From positions 1 to 21,328 of the forward strand of contig DFYO01000038.1 in the NCBI GenBank assembly GCA_002381865.1: DNA of 21,328 nt, in the 5' to 3' direction. The DNA is from Clostridiales bacterium UBA4080 (GTDB lineage: Bacteria > Bacillota > Clostridia > Lachnospirales > Vallitaleaceae). Positions 7,941-16,495 of the stretch are shown piece after piece. Under the pieces are notes generated by a model. The model saw only the letters and a list, made by a program, of their open reading frames with translations. It did not search any database and was not told where the DNA came from. Positions within the stretch are counted from its first letter, which is position 1; every line of letters starts with the position of its first letter. Both the position numbers and the translations under genes were made by a program.

Positions 7941-7962
7941 AGTAGTTTTATAATGATATAAT
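7934..7962 (+). promoter_or_regulatory. Sigma-A promoter of the VOC/MBL gene pair
   Basis: TTGCCC (7934-7939), a 17-bp spacer and a perfect TATAAT (7957-7962). The start is expected near 7969, leaving a 40-nt leader with AAGGAG before the VOC start codon. Confidence 0.7.
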
Positions 7963-8008
7963 TGTAGCTAACTGGAATTCAGAATTATTAAACACAAGGA
8001 GACTTATT

Positions 8009-8380
8009 ATGAAATTCAAATACGTTCACAACAACATCAGTTCTTTTAATCTTGAAAAAAGTATATCTTTTTATAAAGAAAATCTTGGATTTACTGAGTT
8101 AAAAAGAAAAACAGCTGCTGACGGAAGTTATATTATAGTATTTTTAGGTAATGAGTATTCTGAAAACAGATTGGAGCTTACTTGGTATAGGGATTGGGAA
8201 AAACCCTATAATCTTGGCGACAATGAAATCCACATGGCTTTTACCGTTGATGATTATGATGCTGCTTATGAGCTTCACAAAAAAAATGACTGTATCTGCT
8301 ATGAAAACCCAAAAATGAACTTATATTTTATTGCCGATCCTGATGGCTTTTGGATTGAAATACTTTCTGCAGACAGGTGA
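8009..8380 (+). CDS. VOC-superfamily protein, glyoxalase I-like
   Basis: A 123-residue vicinal-oxygen-chelate protein. It has the two beta-alpha-beta-beta-beta halves expected of the fold and potential metal ligands H7, E56, H75 and E117, which line up with the His/Glu/His/Glu set of bacterial glyoxalase I (lactoylglutathione lyase). Phrases such as SFYKENLGF and IADPDGFWIEIL are typical of the family. Glyoxalase activity on a methylglyoxal-thiol adduct is a fair guess, but VOC members vary and many Clostridia lack glutathione, so the substrate is open. The ATG follows AAGGAG. Its stop lies four bases before the MBL-fold start, so the two are translationally linked and may act on the same compound. 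Confidence 0.88.
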   Translation: MKFKYVHNNISSFNLEKSISFYKENLGFTELKRKTAADGSYIIVFLGNEYSENRLELTWYRDWEKPYNLGDNEIHMAFTVDDYDAAYELHKKNDCICYENPKMNLYFIADPDGFWIEILSADR

Positions 8381-8384
8381 TATT

Positions 8385-9125
8385 ATGACAAATATAAAAA
8401 TCTGGTACCTTTATAACAGTGGCTTTGCAATCAAACTTAATAATAAGCTTCTCATTTTTGATTATTATCTGGATGATGCTTCCGCCTTAAGCCGAGGCCT
8501 TGACTCAGGTGTAATTCGCAAGGATGATTTAGAAGGCTTGTCTGTTTATGTATTTGTTTCCCATAGTCATTATGATCACTTTAACCGCGTTATTTTTTCT
8601 TGGGAACAATGGGGAAATGCTGCCGAAATACATTATATACTTTCTAGCGACATTGATGCTCCAAAGCTGCCTTCTGTGACTATACTCGAACCAAATGCTC
8701 AAAAAATTATAGGTGAAGTTTTTATTACTTCTCTAAAGTCAAATGATGAGGGAATCGCCTTTTTTCTTGAAGTGGATAATATTCATATTTTCCATTCTGG
8801 GGATTTGAATTGGTGGAATTGGTCTGATGAAACCGATGAATGGAAAAAGAATATTGAGTCTACATATAAAATGGAGCTATCAAAGCTAAAACCTCATCCA
8901 ATTGATATCGCTTTTATACCCGTTGACCCACGACTAGATAAAAATTATGCACTTTCTCTACAGTACTTTTCTAGAGAAATCGCACCGGCCAATTGCCTTA
9001 TATTTCCAATGCATTTCAGAGATAAGCTAGAGGTTTTTGAACAATTAGAAAAAGAAGGATACCTTGAAAACAAAAGCATCCTTCCAATAAATAGTCGAGG
9101 GCAGTTATTCGAAATAATTCTTTAA
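8385..9125 (+). CDS. Metallo-beta-lactamase-fold hydrolase
   Basis: A 246-residue protein with the metal-binding signature HSHYDH (H60, H62, D64, H65), a second ligand region FHSGD (137-140) and a late histidine in FPMHF (210). These mark the binuclear-metal hydrolase fold, nearer the general UlaG-like hydrolases than true beta-lactamases. The open frame extends back to 8331 inside the VOC gene, but AGGTGAT just before the ATG at 8385 and the start of homologous-looking sequence (IKIWYLYNSGFAI) favour that ATG. With a glyoxalase-like partner immediately upstream, a glyoxalase II-type thioester hydrolase role is possible but not shown by specific motifs. Its TAA overlaps the stop of the convergent PAS/GGDEF/EAL gene by four bases. 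Confidence 0.88.
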   Translation: MTNIKIWYLYNSGFAIKLNNKLLIFDYYLDDASALSRGLDSGVIRKDDLEGLSVYVFVSHSHYDHFNRVIFSWEQWGNAAEIHYILSSDIDAPKLPSVTILEPNAQKIIGEVFITSLKSNDEGIAFFLEVDNIHIFHSGDLNWWNWSDETDEWKKNIESTYKMELSKLKPHPIDIAFIPVDPRLDKNYALSLQYFSREIAPANCLIFPMHFRDKLEVFEQLEKEGYLENKSILPINSRGQLFEIIL

Positions 9126-11797
9126 TCATGCCTCTTCTGATTGTAATTATTAATAAACTCTTCTATCTGATTGCCTGGAATTGGTCTTCCAAAATAAAAA
9201 CCCTGAAGATAATCACACTTGGCATTTGCAAGATATTTAAATTGTTCTTCACTTTCAACACCTTCTGCCATTGTTTGTATTCCTAGCTTATGAACCAAGG
9301 AAATAATCGGTTCCGTTAAGTCATGCTCTGGTTTATCTGGATCAATTTCCCTGACAAAAGCTTGGTCTATTTTCAATAAATTCATCGGTATTTTTTTCAA
9401 ATAGCTTAATGATGAATAGCCTGTTCCAAAATCGTCAAGTGCAATCTTAAAACCGTGCTTCATCAATCTTTCTATTATTGCAATAGCCACATCATCATTA
9501 TCAATAAAGTGACTCTCTGTAATCTCCAGTTCAATATTCTCAGGCTTAAGGTTATTAAAGTGAACAAAATTCAATACCTTTTTATCAAAATTATTTTGTC
9601 TGAGCTGCAAAAGAGAAATATTAATAGACATAATAAAGCTTTTATCAAACATTTTGTTTAGCTGTTTAAGCATATAGCACGCTTCTTGAATAATCCATTC
9701 ACCTATATCTAGTATTTGTCCATTATCCTCGGCAATTCTAATAAATTCATTAGGGCTTGTAAATCCAAGCTCTGGACTCTCCCATCTTATAAGCGCTTCA
9801 AATCCCCTTATATCCAGAGTTTCAGTTGCAAACTGTGGCTGATAATATAGTACAAACTCTTTATGCTTAATAGCTTTTTTAAGTAATCTTTCTATTCTAA
9901 GCTTTCTGATTACATCGTCCTTCATCGTAAAATGGAAGAACAAGCTCTTGTTTTTACCTAATTCCTTCGCCTTATACATTGCAGTATCCGCATTTTTCAA
10001 AAGCTCTTCGGGCGTATCTCCATCCTCCGGATACAAAGCTATTCCTATACTGCTGCTTAAATCGACATTGTTTTCTCCTATAGGAAATGGCATGCTGAAT
10101 TTTTGCTGTATCCTATAAACTATAGCCATAAGATTCTCTTCGCGTTCAACATTCTGAAGAATAACAGCAAATTCATCTCCGCTAAGTCGTGCAACCGTGT
10201 CATATTCCCTCAAGCATGAATTTATCCTTTTACCCGTTTCAATCAAAAGCTGGTCTCCTGCTGTATGCCCCAATGTATCATTTATTCTTTTAAAATTATC
10301 CATATCAAAAAACAAAACTGCAATTTTTTCCCTTGTTCTCTTTGCCTGAGAAATTGCATTTCCAAGCCTGTCAAAAAACATTATTCTATTAGGCAGATTT
10401 GTAAGCATGTCATGATATGCCATATGCTTAATTCTTTCTTCGTTAAGCTTCAAATCTGTAATATCATGGCTTGTCCCATTGACACTAATCAAGTTTCTAT
10501 TGCTGTCAAGAACTGGTGCAAGACTTATATGTTGAAATCTCTCTTCACCCAGAAGTCTATATTTATGTTCATAGCTAAATGCCTTTTTTGTCGCCAAAAT
10601 TCTGCTAATCTTCAATTTCCAATCATTTTCCGAATAGTCTAATAGCGATACTAGCTTTAATATTTTTTCTCCAATCAAATCTTCTTTTTCTAAATGAAAC
10701 ATTTTACAAAAGCTTGAATTAACTGCAGTAATAACTCCCTCTAAATCAAAACTAAAAATAGCATCTAACGCATTATCAACTAGTACCCTGTATCTTGTTT
10801 CACTAATCGCTAATAGCTCCTTGTGTCTGTTAATCTCATTTATCTGTTCCTTAAGCTCCTCGCCTCGTTTATATATCTCACTATTTAATGCCATTAGCTC
10901 TTCATTCTTTTCTTTTAAGGTAGTCATATATTCAACCTGCTCCGTAATGTCCTGCAACGCCCCGACTATTTTAATAATTCTGCCTTCCGCGCTAATCAGG
11001 AGCTCTCCTACAGCATGTATTCTTCTTCTTTCATTGTCAGATGCTCTGATAATCTGAAATTCAATATCAACCTTTTTTTTGTTATTAATCAGATTGTTTA
11101 TAGCCTCTTTAAGCTTATTCCAATCAAAATCAATTATCCTTTCTTTTATCTTATCTGACTGAAAGCTAGGGTTAATTCTTTCAATACCAAAAAGCCTAAA
11201 AGCGCCCTCAGAACCCCAAAAGGTTTTTGTTCTTATGTCATAGTCCCAGTGTCCAATATGGGCAATTTTTTGCGCAATATCGGCTCTAATATCATTTTCT
11301 ATTGCATTTTGATGAAATATCTCCAATTCCTTTATATGTCTGTTAATCTTCTGGTCTGATTCTAAAAGCTCTTCATAAAGCTGTGCTAACTCGTTATTTT
11401 TATTTGTTATATAGATATCTCTAATTTTTTCATCTGTAATGTCAACAACAACACTTACAAAATAATCCGGCTTAGGTGAAAAGCTATTAACTAAAAGCCA
11501 TTTATGAATTGCCTCTGAATACTGTTCTGTATTTGGTATCGTCCCTTCACTAGCAACCTCTCCATAAAACCCAATCCAATCGAAGCTGTCATTTTTTATA
11601 TCTGGTAAAATATCTAAAATCGTTTTCCCAATAATATCTTCCCTGTTCATACCAATAATTCTTTCATAGGCTTTGTTAACATCTAAAAACTCATAATTAA
11701 CAGGCTTTCCGCTATCATCCTTAATAATTTTGTGATATGCAAAGCCATTAATCATATTATCAAACAATTCACTTAAAAACTCCTTTGAGTATTCCAT
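9122..11797 (-). CDS. PAS-PAS-PAS-GGDEF-EAL cyclic-di-GMP signalling protein
   Basis: An 891-residue soluble protein. It has PAS-like domains at about 8-125, 175-295 and 330-455 joined by coiled-coil linkers, then GGDEF (455-620) and EAL (635-885). The GGDEF signature is SGDEF (539-543), a common variant in hybrids that can keep activity. An intact RxxD inhibitory site (REYD) sits just upstream, so c-di-GMP can probably bind there. The EAL part keeps FEALIRW, NIS, EITES, DDFGTGYSS, KID, AEGVE and QGFYFGRP, so phosphodiesterase activity is likely. The PAS domains may sense redox, oxygen or a small ligand; no specific cofactor residue is evident. AAGGGG precedes the ATG. It is a single-gene unit with its own promoter and meets the MBL gene tail to tail. 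Confidence 0.93.
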   Translation of the reverse strand: MEYSKEFLSELFDNMINGFAYHKIIKDDSGKPVNYEFLDVNKAYERIIGMNREDIIGKTILDILPDIKNDSFDWIGFYGEVASEGTIPNTEQYSEAIHKWLLVNSFSPKPDYFVSVVVDITDEKIRDIYITNKNNELAQLYEELLESDQKINRHIKELEIFHQNAIENDIRADIAQKIAHIGHWDYDIRTKTFWGSEGAFRLFGIERINPSFQSDKIKERIIDFDWNKLKEAINNLINNKKKVDIEFQIIRASDNERRRIHAVGELLISAEGRIIKIVGALQDITEQVEYMTTLKEKNEELMALNSEIYKRGEELKEQINEINRHKELLAISETRYRVLVDNALDAIFSFDLEGVITAVNSSFCKMFHLEKEDLIGEKILKLVSLLDYSENDWKLKISRILATKKAFSYEHKYRLLGEERFQHISLAPVLDSNRNLISVNGTSHDITDLKLNEERIKHMAYHDMLTNLPNRIMFFDRLGNAISQAKRTREKIAVLFFDMDNFKRINDTLGHTAGDQLLIETGKRINSCLREYDTVARLSGDEFAVILQNVEREENLMAIVYRIQQKFSMPFPIGENNVDLSSSIGIALYPEDGDTPEELLKNADTAMYKAKELGKNKSLFFHFTMKDDVIRKLRIERLLKKAIKHKEFVLYYQPQFATETLDIRGFEALIRWESPELGFTSPNEFIRIAEDNGQILDIGEWIIQEACYMLKQLNKMFDKSFIMSINISLLQLRQNNFDKKVLNFVHFNNLKPENIELEITESHFIDNDDVAIAIIERLMKHGFKIALDDFGTGYSSLSYLKKIPMNLLKIDQAFVREIDPDKPEHDLTEPIISLVHKLGIQTMAEGVESEEQFKYLANAKCDYLQGFYFGRPIPGNQIEEFINNYNQKRHD

Positions 11798-11907
11798 AAA
11801 TATGCCCCTTATTCTGTTATTTGTTCAATAAAAAGCATTCCTTTTCTAACACTTTGATAGGCCTTATTTCTTTTTACTTGAAAATATTCTGCTACGAATA
11901 TATAACA

Positions 11908-11916
11908 ATTATATCA
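11908..11916 (-). promoter_or_regulatory. Extended -10 promoter of the PAS/GGDEF/EAL gene
   Basis: A perfect TATAAT (11908-11913) preceded by TGA forms an extended -10. The hexamer at the -35 position (GATACA) is a poor match. The predicted leader is about 100 nt; no riboswitch pattern was recognised in it. Confidence 0.45.
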
Positions 11917-11981
11917 TATTTTATATGCTTTGTATCCATTTCTGTTGACGATTGCTGATTTGGGTTTATGTTTAAGCGAAT

Positions 11982-13028
11982 CTACCTTCTTTCACTTTTT
12001 GAAAATTTCATACCCAGTCTATAATAGGTGTATAAATAAAAGCCCGCTCGATGCTTCATCGCAAAAAGAACAGCTCTTTTTTTAAAATTATAGCTTTTAA
12101 GCTCTAACTTATATAGTATTCTTTTAAGATTAGCGTCATTACATATGCTATTTATATTTTTAATTTTTGTAAGCAAAGTTTTTGGGTTGTTTTTCCTAAC
12201 TTCATTTATTATTGATGAGAGAAGCATATTAAAATATCTAATATCCATTCGATTTTCTAGTATAGAATAATCATAATCTCTTTCCAGAATATTTTTCATT
12301 GCTGTATACACCTTAATACTCAATTCCTTACAGTTTTCTTTATATCCCATAGTTATGGAATTCGTATTAAGCATATAGTTATAAAAATATCCCCTGTTAA
12401 TACATACTTTATTGCATTTAGAATATACCTCCAAGGAATATAATATATCCTCCATAAAAGTAATATCTTCTAAAAATATTATATTGTTTTTTTCAAGCAA
12501 TTCCTTCTTTATAATCATTCTCCATACACATGCCATAATGTTTTTGTTATTGCTATTTAAATCCTTCGGACCAATTAGATTTATTACAATATCAGAAAAA
12601 ATTTCATTATTTTCCATAACATCTTTTTCTATATCTAGTGCAACTGGTACTGATTCTTCCATATAATTAACCTTATAATTACACAAGCATACCTCTGCTT
12701 CGCTTTCCTTGGCCTGAAGATACATTTTTTCGAACATATCTGCTTCAATCCAGTCATCTGAATCCACAAACCCAACATATTCTCCTTTAGCAGCCTGAAC
12801 TCCTTTGTTCCTTGTTGCAGATAAGCCTCTGTTTTCTTGGTCAATAAGTACTACTCTGCAATCCTTAGCTGCATAGGCTTTGCAAATATCCAGACTATTG
12901 TCTGTCGAGCCATCATTAATTACTATTATTTCTATTTCTTTAAGTGTTTGCTTGATAATACTATCCATACATTTTTCTAAAAAATTACTTGTATTATAAA
13001 CCGGTACTATAATGCTGACTTTTTTCAT
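11982..13028 (-). CDS. Family 2 glycosyltransferase
   Basis: A 348-residue protein with a GT-A fold at its N terminus: VSIIVPVYNTSNFL, the nucleotide-sugar region INDGSTDNS, the acceptor-side NRGLSATRN and the metal-binding DxD as D89-S-D91 in GFVDSDDW. These mark a GT2 family inverting transferase that adds a sugar to a cell-surface polysaccharide, teichoic acid or glycolipid. The C-terminal 200 residues are helical and basic (ending KFSKSERR) without a clear membrane helix. The start ATG has AGGA nine bases upstream. It stands alone without other polysaccharide genes, so donor and acceptor cannot be inferred. The flanking gap of 207 bp contains a strong hairpin, so it is probably transcribed separately from prfA. 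Confidence 0.9.
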   Translation of the reverse strand: MKKVSIIVPVYNTSNFLEKCMDSIIKQTLKEIEIIVINDGSTDNSLDICKAYAAKDCRVVLIDQENRGLSATRNKGVQAAKGEYVGFVDSDDWIEADMFEKMYLQAKESEAEVCLCNYKVNYMEESVPVALDIEKDVMENNEIFSDIVINLIGPKDLNSNNKNIMACVWRMIIKKELLEKNNIIFLEDITFMEDILYSLEVYSKCNKVCINRGYFYNYMLNTNSITMGYKENCKELSIKVYTAMKNILERDYDYSILENRMDIRYFNMLLSSIINEVRKNNPKTLLTKIKNINSICNDANLKRILYKLELKSYNFKKRAVLFAMKHRAGFYLYTYYRLGMKFSKSERR

Positions 13029-13190
13029 ATTCCATATTCCTGACCTTAATTATATTTTCATCTTAATATCTTTAATATTATATCTTTATATTAATAAATA
13101 CAAGGTCTGTAAGAAATTTTCAAACTATATTAGTTCATGGCTTTTACTCTGATAAAAAGAGATTGGATTAGCGTTCTATTTTTTAGATAG

Positions 13191-13220
13191 CAATAGGTGG
13201 AATAATCATTCCACCTATTG
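13191..13220. terminator. Strong hairpin after prfA, no clear U tract
   Basis: A perfect 13-bp stem CAATAGGTGGAAT/ATTCCACCTATTG with a 4-nt loop begins 16 nt past the prfA stop. On the minus strand it is followed by CTATCTAAAAAA, not a U run; on the plus strand by TCTTT. It may protect the 3' end of the prmC-prfA mRNA or act with Rho, and is not a textbook intrinsic terminator. Confidence 0.5.
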
Positions 13221-13235
13221 TCTTTAAATCACATA

Positions 13236-14303
13236 TTATTCAATATTTTTAAGCTTTTCAGTTTGATCTGCTGTAATTAAGCTTTCAATTATTTCTTCAA
13301 TATCTCCATCCATTATTGCATCTAATCTGTGTAATGTTAGTTTTATCCTATGATCTGTAAGTCTTCCCTGCGGAAAATTATAGGTTCTGATTTTCTCACT
13401 TCTGTCACCCGTTCCAACCTGACTTCTTCTGTCAGCTGCAATTGAAGCCTGTTGCTTTTCAAGCTCCATATCATATAGTCTTGACCTAAGAACCTTTAAT
13501 GCCTTATCCTTGTTTTTTAGCTGAGACTTTTCATCCTGGCATGATATTACTATGCCTGAAGGCATATGCGTAATCCTAACAGCTGAATCCGTTGTATTAA
13601 CGCACTGTCCTCCATTTCCTGAGGATCTGAATACATCAACTCTTATATCATTCATATCAAGCTCAACCTCTACATCATCTACCTCTGGTAAAACTGCTAC
13701 AGTTACTGTTGAAGTATGAATTCTTCCTCCTGACTCCGTAACGGGTACTCTTTGTACTCTGTGTACTCCGCTTTCATATTTTAGCTTTGAGTATGCTCCT
13801 TTTCCCTGAATCATAAATACAGCTTCTTTGAAGCCTCCAAGACCATTCTCGTTTACACTAATTGTTTCAACCTTCCATTTATTTCTTTCAGCATATCTAG
13901 AATACATTCTAAAAAGCTCAGCCGCAAATAATGCAGCTTCATCTCCTCCCGCTCCGCCTCTTATTTCAACAAAAACGTTTCTTTCATCATTTGGGTCCTT
14001 AGGTAAAAGAAGAATTTTCATAGCATCCTCTGCATTTGCAAGCGCATCTTTGGCATTGCTCAATTCTTCCTTTGCCATATCTCTCATCTCTTCATCAGAT
14101 TCTTCCTCAAGCATCATAAGGCTTTCCTTTATTGTTTCCTGAGCTTCCTTATACTCCTTGTATTTTTCTACAAGTGGCAATAAATCGCTATGCTCTTTCA
14201 TAAGCTTTATCCATTTTTCCTGATCTCCAATTATCTCCGGATCATTAATCATAGATGCTACATCATTAAATCTTTCAACTATACCTTGAATTTTATCAAA
14301 CAT
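13236..14303 (-). CDS. prfA: Peptide chain release factor 1
   Basis: Class I release factor for UAA and UAG codons. It carries the RF1-type codon-recognition tripeptide PVT (residues 190-192 counted from the upstream GTG) in RVPVTESGGRIHT and the catalytic GGQ (234-236) in SSGNGGQCVNTTDSAVRITH, whose glutamine is the target of the neighbouring PrmC methylase. The length of 355-358 matches the family. The frame opens with GTG at 14312, but that GTG lies within the ribosome site GAGGTG, so the ATG at 14301-14303 with an eight-base spacing is the better start. It lies 19-28 bp after prmC and is last in the DUF1385-prmC-prfA operon. Confidence 0.98.
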   Translation of the reverse strand: MFDKIQGIVERFNDVASMINDPEIIGDQEKWIKLMKEHSDLLPLVEKYKEYKEAQETIKESLMMLEEESDEEMRDMAKEELSNAKDALANAEDAMKILLLPKDPNDERNVFVEIRGGAGGDEAALFAAELFRMYSRYAERNKWKVETISVNENGLGGFKEAVFMIQGKGAYSKLKYESGVHRVQRVPVTESGGRIHTSTVTVAVLPEVDDVEVELDMNDIRVDVFRSSGNGGQCVNTTDSAVRITHMPSGIVISCQDEKSQLKNKDKALKVLRSRLYDMELEKQQASIAADRRSQVGTGDRSEKIRTYNFPQGRLTDHRIKLTLHRLDAIMDGDIEEIIESLITADQTEKLKNIE

Positions 14304-14331
14304 TTTTTTCACCTCATAAGCAATATACTTT

Positions 14332-15183
14332 CTAATTCTGTGCTATTATCATTCGGTCAAGTCCCGATAAATCTTTTTTACACCTAATATTATTATACTG
14401 ATTTTCTATCAATAGCTCTTCAATCTCATTTTTTTGATCATATCCAATTTCAAAACAAATATGTCCACCCTTTTTGAGAAATTTCTTAGCTTGGATAATT
14501 ATTTTTCTATAAAAATCCAATCCATCTTTTCCTCCATCTAGTGCCATTCTAGGTTCATAATCCTTTACTTCCTTCATCAAGGTATCAACAACTTCTGACC
14601 TTATATATGGCGGATTAGATATAATAATATCTACAGCATTATAGTATTCCATCGATATATTATTAAACAAATCGCTATAAATCCATTTAACTCTTTTTGA
14701 CACATTATTATTAATTCCATTTTTTTTAGCAATTTCAAGTGCCTTTTTGGAATAATCAATTGCAATACATTCAGCATTTTTGTTAAGTGCTGCAATTGAA
14801 ATTGGAATACATCCACTTCCGGTTCCTATATCCATAATAAGCATAGGTTCTTTAATTATTTCTAAGGCAAGCTCAACCAATTCTTCCGTCTCTCTTCTTG
14901 GAATCAAAGTGTTTTCATCAACCATAAATGGCAGTCCCATAAATTCCTGCACTCTAGTGATATATTGAAGTGGTTTACCATTTGCCCTATCACTGACTAA
15001 CTCCATATAAATCTTTAGCTTTTCAATCGGAATAATTTCTTCTTTGTTTAAGAGCATTTCAGCTCTATTAAGCTTAATACAATACTCCAACAATAATTCT
15101 GCATCTCTCTCAAAGTCAGCAATTTCATTTTTATATAAAATACCTTTGGCTTGATCAAGTGCATCTTTTATACTACACTTCAT
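14332..15183 (-). CDS. prmC: Release factor glutamine N5-methyltransferase
   Basis: This enzyme methylates the GGQ glutamine of RF1 and RF2 with S-adenosylmethionine, raising termination efficiency. It has 283 residues, the usual size. Features seen are an N-terminal helical release-factor-binding part, the hallmark IPRRETEELVE, the SAM-binding loop DIGTGSGCI (118-126) and the catalytic NPPY (190-193) in ISNPPYIRSEV. The gene directly abuts the preceding gene (TAA immediately followed by ATG), with its ribosome site AAAGGAG inside that gene, and is followed by its substrate gene prfA. This is the conserved Gram-positive arrangement. Confidence 0.97.
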   Translation of the reverse strand: MKCSIKDALDQAKGILYKNEIADFERDAELLLEYCIKLNRAEMLLNKEEIIPIEKLKIYMELVSDRANGKPLQYITRVQEFMGLPFMVDENTLIPRRETEELVELALEIIKEPMLIMDIGTGSGCIPISIAALNKNAECIAIDYSKKALEIAKKNGINNNVSKRVKWIYSDLFNNISMEYYNAVDIIISNPPYIRSEVVDTLMKEVKDYEPRMALDGGKDGLDFYRKIIIQAKKFLKKGGHICFEIGYDQKNEIEELLIENQYNNIRCKKDLSGLDRMIIAQN

Positions 15184-16086
15184 TTATTCCAGCGCTCCTT
15201 TTAAAGCAGCAATTGCCACCTCAATTTGTTCATCGTCTGGCTCATTAGTAGTAATTTTCTGAAGACACATTCCCGGAAAGCTCAGAACATCAGATAGTAT
15301 TCCATCTTTTCTTCCCAATAATTTTAAAACCTCATATGATATTCCTGCAATTACCGGAAACATTGAAAGTCGTATTACAAGTCTTAGCCAAAAAACATCT
15401 ACATTGAACATTGTCAGCACAATAACACTAATAGCTACAACAATAAACAAAAAATTGGTTCCACATCTTTTATGCAGCCTTGATTGCTTTCTAACATTTT
15501 CAACCGTGAGCTCCTCTTCATTTTCAAGACAATGTATGGATTTGTGCTCCGCTCCGTGATATTGAAATACCCTTTTTATATCTTTCAAAAAAGATATTCC
15601 ATATATGTATATAAACAGAATAATAACTCTAATAAATCCATCCGCCAAATTCAATAATCTGGTATCTGCAAGCAATGGTTTTAATAGCTGAGATATCCCA
15701 AGCGGCAATAATATAAACAATCCAACCGACATCATAATTGCAATCACAACTGATAAATAAATAATAATACTATCCATTTTTTCTTTACCATACTTATTTT
15801 CAAGCTTTTTTTCGAATTTGCTTTGTTCAAATTCACCTTCAACCTCAAAAAATTCAGCAGAATAGGTTAGTATTTTCATACCCATAACTAGTGATTCAAC
15901 AAAAGTAACTGCCCCTCTTATTATCGGCAGTCCCAGCAATGAGTTTTTCTTAACTAAGCTTTGGTAAGTTTTTTTCTCAATTACAATTTCTTTGTTTGGC
16001 TTTCTTACAGCAATAGCATAGACATCCTGTTTCTTCATCATTACGCCTTCGATTACTGCTTGGCCTCCAACATCTGCTTTTTTCAT
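15184..16086 (-). CDS. DUF1385 membrane protein (YqhQ-like)
   Basis: A 300-residue member of the DUF1385 family, whose biochemical role is not known to me. The N-terminal third is soluble and starts with the characteristic GGQAVIEGVMM; membrane segments follow near 107-135, 151-168, 211-228 and 233-255. The conserved motifs YHGAEHK (176-182) and HKRCGTNF (205-212) look like a metal or catalytic centre between helices. It is regularly found next to prmC/prfA in Clostridia, as here, which suggests co-regulation with translation factors, not shared chemistry. A weak AGGA lies ten bases before the ATG, and a good promoter lies upstream at 16134-16162. Confidence 0.93.
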   Translation of the reverse strand: MKKADVGGQAVIEGVMMKKQDVYAIAVRKPNKEIVIEKKTYQSLVKKNSLLGLPIIRGAVTFVESLVMGMKILTYSAEFFEVEGEFEQSKFEKKLENKYGKEKMDSIIIYLSVVIAIMMSVGLFILLPLGISQLLKPLLADTRLLNLADGFIRVIILFIYIYGISFLKDIKRVFQYHGAEHKSIHCLENEEELTVENVRKQSRLHKRCGTNFLFIVVAISVIVLTMFNVDVFWLRLVIRLSMFPVIAGISYEVLKLLGRKDGILSDVLSFPGMCLQKITTNEPDDEQIEVAIAALKGALE

Positions 16087-16133
16087 ATATTTTTTCCTAT
16101 TTTTTAATCCGTTAATCTGTGCCTAACATTACA

Positions 16134-16162
16134 ATTATAACACAGTCTGTACAGTTCTTCAA
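16134..16162 (-). promoter_or_regulatory. Promoter of the DUF1385-prmC-prfA operon
   Basis: TTGAAG (16157-16162), a 17-bp spacer and a perfect TATAAT (16134-16139) with an upstream TG (extended -10). It lies between the rpmE terminator and the DUF1385 start, so the operon is separable from rpmE. Confidence 0.65.
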
Positions 16163-16186
16163 TAAACGTAAATGTAGTTTCCTATC

Positions 16187-16218
16187 AAAAGAAAAAGTTG
16201 AGGATAATCCTCAACTTT
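16187..16218 (-). terminator. Intrinsic terminator of rpmE
   Basis: A perfect 11-bp stem AAAGTTGAGGA/TCCTCAACTTT with a 3-nt loop (16194-16218), followed on the minus strand by TTCTTTT. It lies about 70 nt after the rpmE stop. Confidence 0.85.
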
Positions 16219-16288
16219 AATTTGTTGTAAGCAAATTATGCTTGCTCCAATCATGAACTTGTCCCTTAGGACAGTTTTGTAATTGTTT

Positions 16289-16495
16289 TTATTCCCCTTG
16301 GATTCCGTATCTCTTGTTGAATTGATCGATACGACCTCTAGCAGTTGTAGCCTTCTGTGTTCCAGTGTAGAATGGATGACACTTTGAACAGATTTCTACG
16401 TGAATTGATTCGCTAGTTGAGCCAGTAACGAATTCATTTCCACAGTTGCATTTTACTTTAGTTTCAAAGTAAGTTGGATGAATTGCTTCTTTCAT
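16289..16495 (-). CDS. rpmE: 50S ribosomal protein L31, zinc-binding type
   Basis: A large-subunit ribosomal protein of 68 residues. It is the C+ (zinc-binding) form, with KCNCGNEF and ICSKCHPF supplying four cysteines, then FYTGTQK and the basic tail GRIDQFNKRYG typical of bacterial L31. The frame opens at a GTG at 16504, but that GTG is within the ribosome site AGAGGTG; the ATG at 16493-16495 is eight bases away and is the likely start, giving MKEAIHP. It sits between rho and DUF1385, has its own promoter and terminator, and is preceded by a structured leader of about 115 nt that may control its translation. Confidence 0.97.
   Translation of the reverse strand: MKEAIHPTYFETKVKCNCGNEFVTGSTSESIHVEICSKCHPFYTGTQKATTARGRIDQFNKRYGIQGE

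Noticed and set aside
11798..11981. c-di-GMP (GEMM) riboswitch upstream of the c-di-GMP genes
   Set aside because: Searched by eye for the conserved GCAAAC and GACGCAAAGCC-type blocks on both strands here and before the other c-di-GMP genes; none seen.
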